Part shown: positions 62,076 through 64,000 of the stretch, one piece after another | Position numbering within the stretch: the first letter of the stretch is position 1 | Layout: each line of letters begins with the position of its first letter | NCBI GenBank assembly: GCA_900317055.1 | Contig: ONFF01000009.1 | Location: 177,397 to 241,396 of the forward strand | Reading direction: 5' to 3' | Length of the DNA stretch: 64,000 bases | Origin: an uncultured Bacteroidales bacterium | GTDB lineage: Bacteria > Bacteroidota > Bacteroidia > Bacteroidales > F082 | Notes under the pieces: generated by a model | The model's input: only the letters and a program-made list of their open reading frames with translations | Told to the model about the DNA's origin: nothing | Databases searched by the model: none | Position numbers and translations under genes: made by a program

Positions 62076-63644
62076 TTATTTCACGACTTTCTGGACCTTC
62101 ATGTTGTCGCCGTTGACGAGGCGGACCATGTAGACACCAGGAGCGGCGTCGATGTTGACGTTGGCGCTGCCGTTGATGCTTTCGCTCATGATGATACGGC
62201 CAGTGACGTCGACCACTTGCAGGGTGGCGTTACCTTCGTTGTTGACGAAGAGGCTGCCGTTGCTGAAGAAGGCGAAGTTGTTTTCATCGCTGCTGGTGGC
62301 GAAGACCAGGCGGAAGCGGCTGGCGTAGTCGGTGGTGTTGGCGCTGAAGGAGTAGCTCGGGTTGGCGAGCAGGTCTTGGTCGGCACCAGTGAGGTTGTCG
62401 ATGAGGTGGAGGTAGCTGAACTCAACGTTCTCGGTGGAGAGGTTCAGGTTGTAGGTGCCATTGCTCTCGGCCTTGAAGCTGACGGGCATTTCGCCCATGC
62501 CTTCGCTGCGGACGATGGCATATTCTTTACCTTCCATGGGGAAGTAAACCTTCGAGCTGTTGTTGAATTGGAACTTGGGCAGGTTGCTGCCTTGTCCGAA
62601 GCCAACGATGGCGCGGTCGACGAGGTTGCCGCCTTCGGTGAGGTTGAGGGCGAGCAGGGCTTTCTTTGCGCTTTCACCCATGGTGATGTTCACGGTTTCG
62701 CCTGCTGCTTCAGCTTTGACGAGGGCACCTTCCAAAGCATCAACTGCTGTACCGGCATCATAGGGGTTGAAGATACCGCCTTCCAGTCTGTAGAAAGGTT
62801 TGTCGAGAGTGGCAGTGGCATTGTAGGGGTTACCCACGATGTTCCAGCCATGCATGGTTTCATCTTCGTTTTCGGTGAAATAGTCCAGATCGACAGCCAG
62901 AGTTGTTTCGGCATAGGCGCCTTCGCTGGGGTAGGTGAGGGTGTAGGTTTCTCCTTCACCGTCACCGCTGTTGGCGTAGAGGTAGCCGTGGCCGAGTTCG
63001 AGGTCGAAGGGGTTGATTTCGGTTTCGCTGGCCTTACGGTTGATCCATTCCTTGCCTTCACTGTCGCCTTTTTGGTCGAAGTAGTAGAGGTCGTAGGTGT
63101 TCTCGAGCATGTTGGTCACAGCCGAGGGGTTCACGTCGCTGGGTGTGGAGATGAGGTACCATTGGTTGGGAGTGATTTCCTTGGTGATGCCGCCGCCCGA
63201 GACGAAGTTAAGGACCACACACTCTTCAACTGGGAGCAGGTCCCAGACTTCAAAGTGCTCTTCTCCAAGGTGAACTTGAACATAGGGCAATTCGCAGTTT
63301 TCATACAGTGTGCTTGTGGCATGGTTGTACATCTTGAAGGTGACAGTTGCCCCCGTTTCGTTATCGTTGTAGTAGATAACATTGTTTACGGTCGGAAATG
63401 GATCGCCCTCCTCTTCTCCATCATACATGAAGTAAGTACCTCTGATTTCATCATTAACGAACATTGCAACTTCTATTGCTTCGAAGTTGTCATCATAGGT
63501 GATGATTTGTCCATCAATTTGGACATAGGCCACCAAACCATTCTGGGTCTCAAAATGGCTGGTAAAATCCCAATAATGCTCTTGGGCGAACATAGATCCG
63601 CCGAACGCGATTGCTAAAATTAATGTCAATAATAACTTTTTCAT
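62076..63644 (-). CDS. T9SS-sorted secreted protein of unknown function
   Basis: A 522-residue exported protein: signal peptide to about 20 (GGSMFAQ), an N-terminal beta domain (ETQNGLVAYVQIDGQIITYDDNFEAIEVAMFVNDEIRG in the region 30-70), a middle with NQWYLISTPSD and HGWNIVGNPYNA, and a C-terminal T9SS type A signal (QVVDVTGRIIMSESIN...VNIDAAPGVYMVRLVNGD...VQKVVK). The WNIVGNPYNAT segment is common in cell-surface proteins of this phylum. It lies between two other surface-protein genes on the same strand. Confidence 0.85.
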   Translation of the reverse strand: MKKLLLTLILAIAFGGSMFAQEHYWDFTSHFETQNGLVAYVQIDGQIITYDDNFEAIEVAMFVNDEIRGTYFMYDGEEEGDPFPTVNNVIYYNDNETGATVTFKMYNHATSTLYENCELPYVQVHLGEEHFEVWDLLPVEECVVLNFVSGGGITKEITPNQWYLISTPSDVNPSAVTNMLENTYDLYYFDQKGDSEGKEWINRKASETEINPFDLELGHGYLYANSGDGEGETYTLTYPSEGAYAETTLAVDLDYFTENEDETMHGWNIVGNPYNATATLDKPFYRLEGGIFNPYDAGTAVDALEGALVKAEAAGETVNITMGESAKKALLALNLTEGGNLVDRAIVGFGQGSNLPKFQFNNSSKVYFPMEGKEYAIVRSEGMGEMPVSFKAESNGTYNLNLSTENVEFSYLHLIDNLTGADQDLLANPSYSFSANTTDYASRFRLVFATSSDENNFAFFSNGSLFVNNEGNATLQVVDVTGRIIMSESINGSANVNIDAAPGVYMVRLVNGDNMKVQKVVK

Positions 63645-63686
63645 AGTGAATTAATTTTGTTTTGTTTGATTGATTTTGTTTGACAA

Positions 63687-64000
63687 TTATTTATTAAACA
63701 GTTTATTAAAAGCATTCTTTAATGCAGTGTTAGACTTATTTTCCACTTTGATATCAGGCATTGTTGCCTTGGGTGCGATAATGCTGATATCTAAGGTCTT
63801 GAGGCTTTCCTTTTTGGCAACCTTTGCGAATTGGTCGTTCTTGGGGCTTGCTTTGGCAGCCTTGCTTGCGCTTGGGTAGACAAGCGTTCTTTCTTCTGTA
63901 ACAGATGCGCCCGAAACGTACATGTAGCCTTTTCCAGGTTCAAGGCTGTTCAGGCCTTGTGCTCTCCAGTTGCCATTACCATATCTGGCGTTGCCGTCCT
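63687..64000 (-). CDS. C-terminal part of a surface protein (5' end beyond window)
   Basis: The frame is open to the right edge: 104 complete codons are visible. The first visible residues read DGNARYGNGNWRAQGLNSLE followed by PGKGYMYVSGAS; W-x(5-8)-L-E-PGKGY-x-Y is typical of repeated domains in Bacteroidota surface proteins. The internal ATG at 63923 is therefore not the start. The end (KNAFNKLFNK) is not a T9SS signal, so the protein is retained by other means or ends in a different domain. The next gene begins 42 bases downstream. Confidence 0.7.
   Translation of the reverse strand, partial: DGNARYGNGNWRAQGLNSLEPGKGYMYVSGASVTEERTLVYPSASKAAKASPKNDQFAKVAKKESLKTLDISIIAPKATMPDIKVENKSNTALKNAFNKLFNK

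Noticed and set aside
62217-63617. Plus-strand frame of 466 codons
   Set aside because: Antisense shadow of the T9SS cargo gene at 62076-63644; valine/glycine-rich composition typical of a reversed frame, no signal peptide.
1-64000. tRNA, rRNA, CRISPR arrays, insertion sequences, prophage
   Set aside because: No cloverleaf with a TTCRA arm, no rRNA-like blocks, no regularly spaced direct repeats and no transposase or integrase motifs were seen; repeats found are hairpin elements only.

Overview
The window comes from a member of the Bacteroidota, most likely an uncultured, host- or gut-associated member of the Bacteroidales. Four things point there. Five encoded proteins end in type IX secretion (T9SS) sorting domains or close relatives. 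Carboxypeptidase-regulatory/TonB-dependent outer-membrane receptors are present. Promoters carry the Bacteroidota -7 box TAnnTTTG and ribosome-binding sites are mostly weak. Lineage-typical genes are present (DUF4837, DUF4296, a MurF-Alr fusion, the T9SS Plug protein). I saw no rRNA, tRNA, CRISPR array, prophage or transposase.

Layout. 1-2 kb: the 5' part of a GH29 alpha-L-fucosidase gene (minus strand, cut by the window edge) and a zeta-toxin-like ATPase overlapping a 66-residue partner. 2-7 kb: a four-gene surface operon (lipoprotein, M1 metallopeptidase, lipoprotein, T9SS cargo). 7-13.7 kb: sensor kinase, rpoN, asnS, DAHP synthase-chorismate mutase and two small lipoproteins. 13.9-23.4 kb: a three-gene operon encoding a 1256-residue TonB-dependent receptor, a 1516-residue secreted protein and a PorV/PorQ-like barrel. 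23.5-28.4 kb: greA with a terminator-like leader, a HIT protein, the T9SS Plug protein and priA. 28.6-39.1 kb: a second TonB-type receptor convergent with a 2637-residue adhesin that carries gingipain/haemagglutinin-type domains. 39.5-64 kb: mainly housekeeping genes (purL, ybaK, a lytic transglycosylase, queA, a polyprenyl synthase, recQ, kdsD, lptB, pssA, murF-alr), then a surface-protein cluster cut by the right edge.

How it fits together. Envelope biogenesis is over-represented: LPS (KdsD, LptB), peptidoglycan (MurF-Alr, lytic transglycosylase), phospholipid (PssA), isoprenoid carrier, and T9SS export (Plug, a PorV-like protein and several cargos). The most distinctive parts are the receptor/cargo/PorV-like operon, which looks like a dedicated surface-display module, and the giant adhesin. 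Intergenic spaces are rich in inverted repeats. One family, seen three times, has covarying arms around an invariant asymmetric internal loop (GTC opposite CT).

Promoter boxes were used to choose starts: for the Plug protein, the second receptor and pssA, the longest open frame begins upstream of its own promoter, so the downstream ATG was taken.
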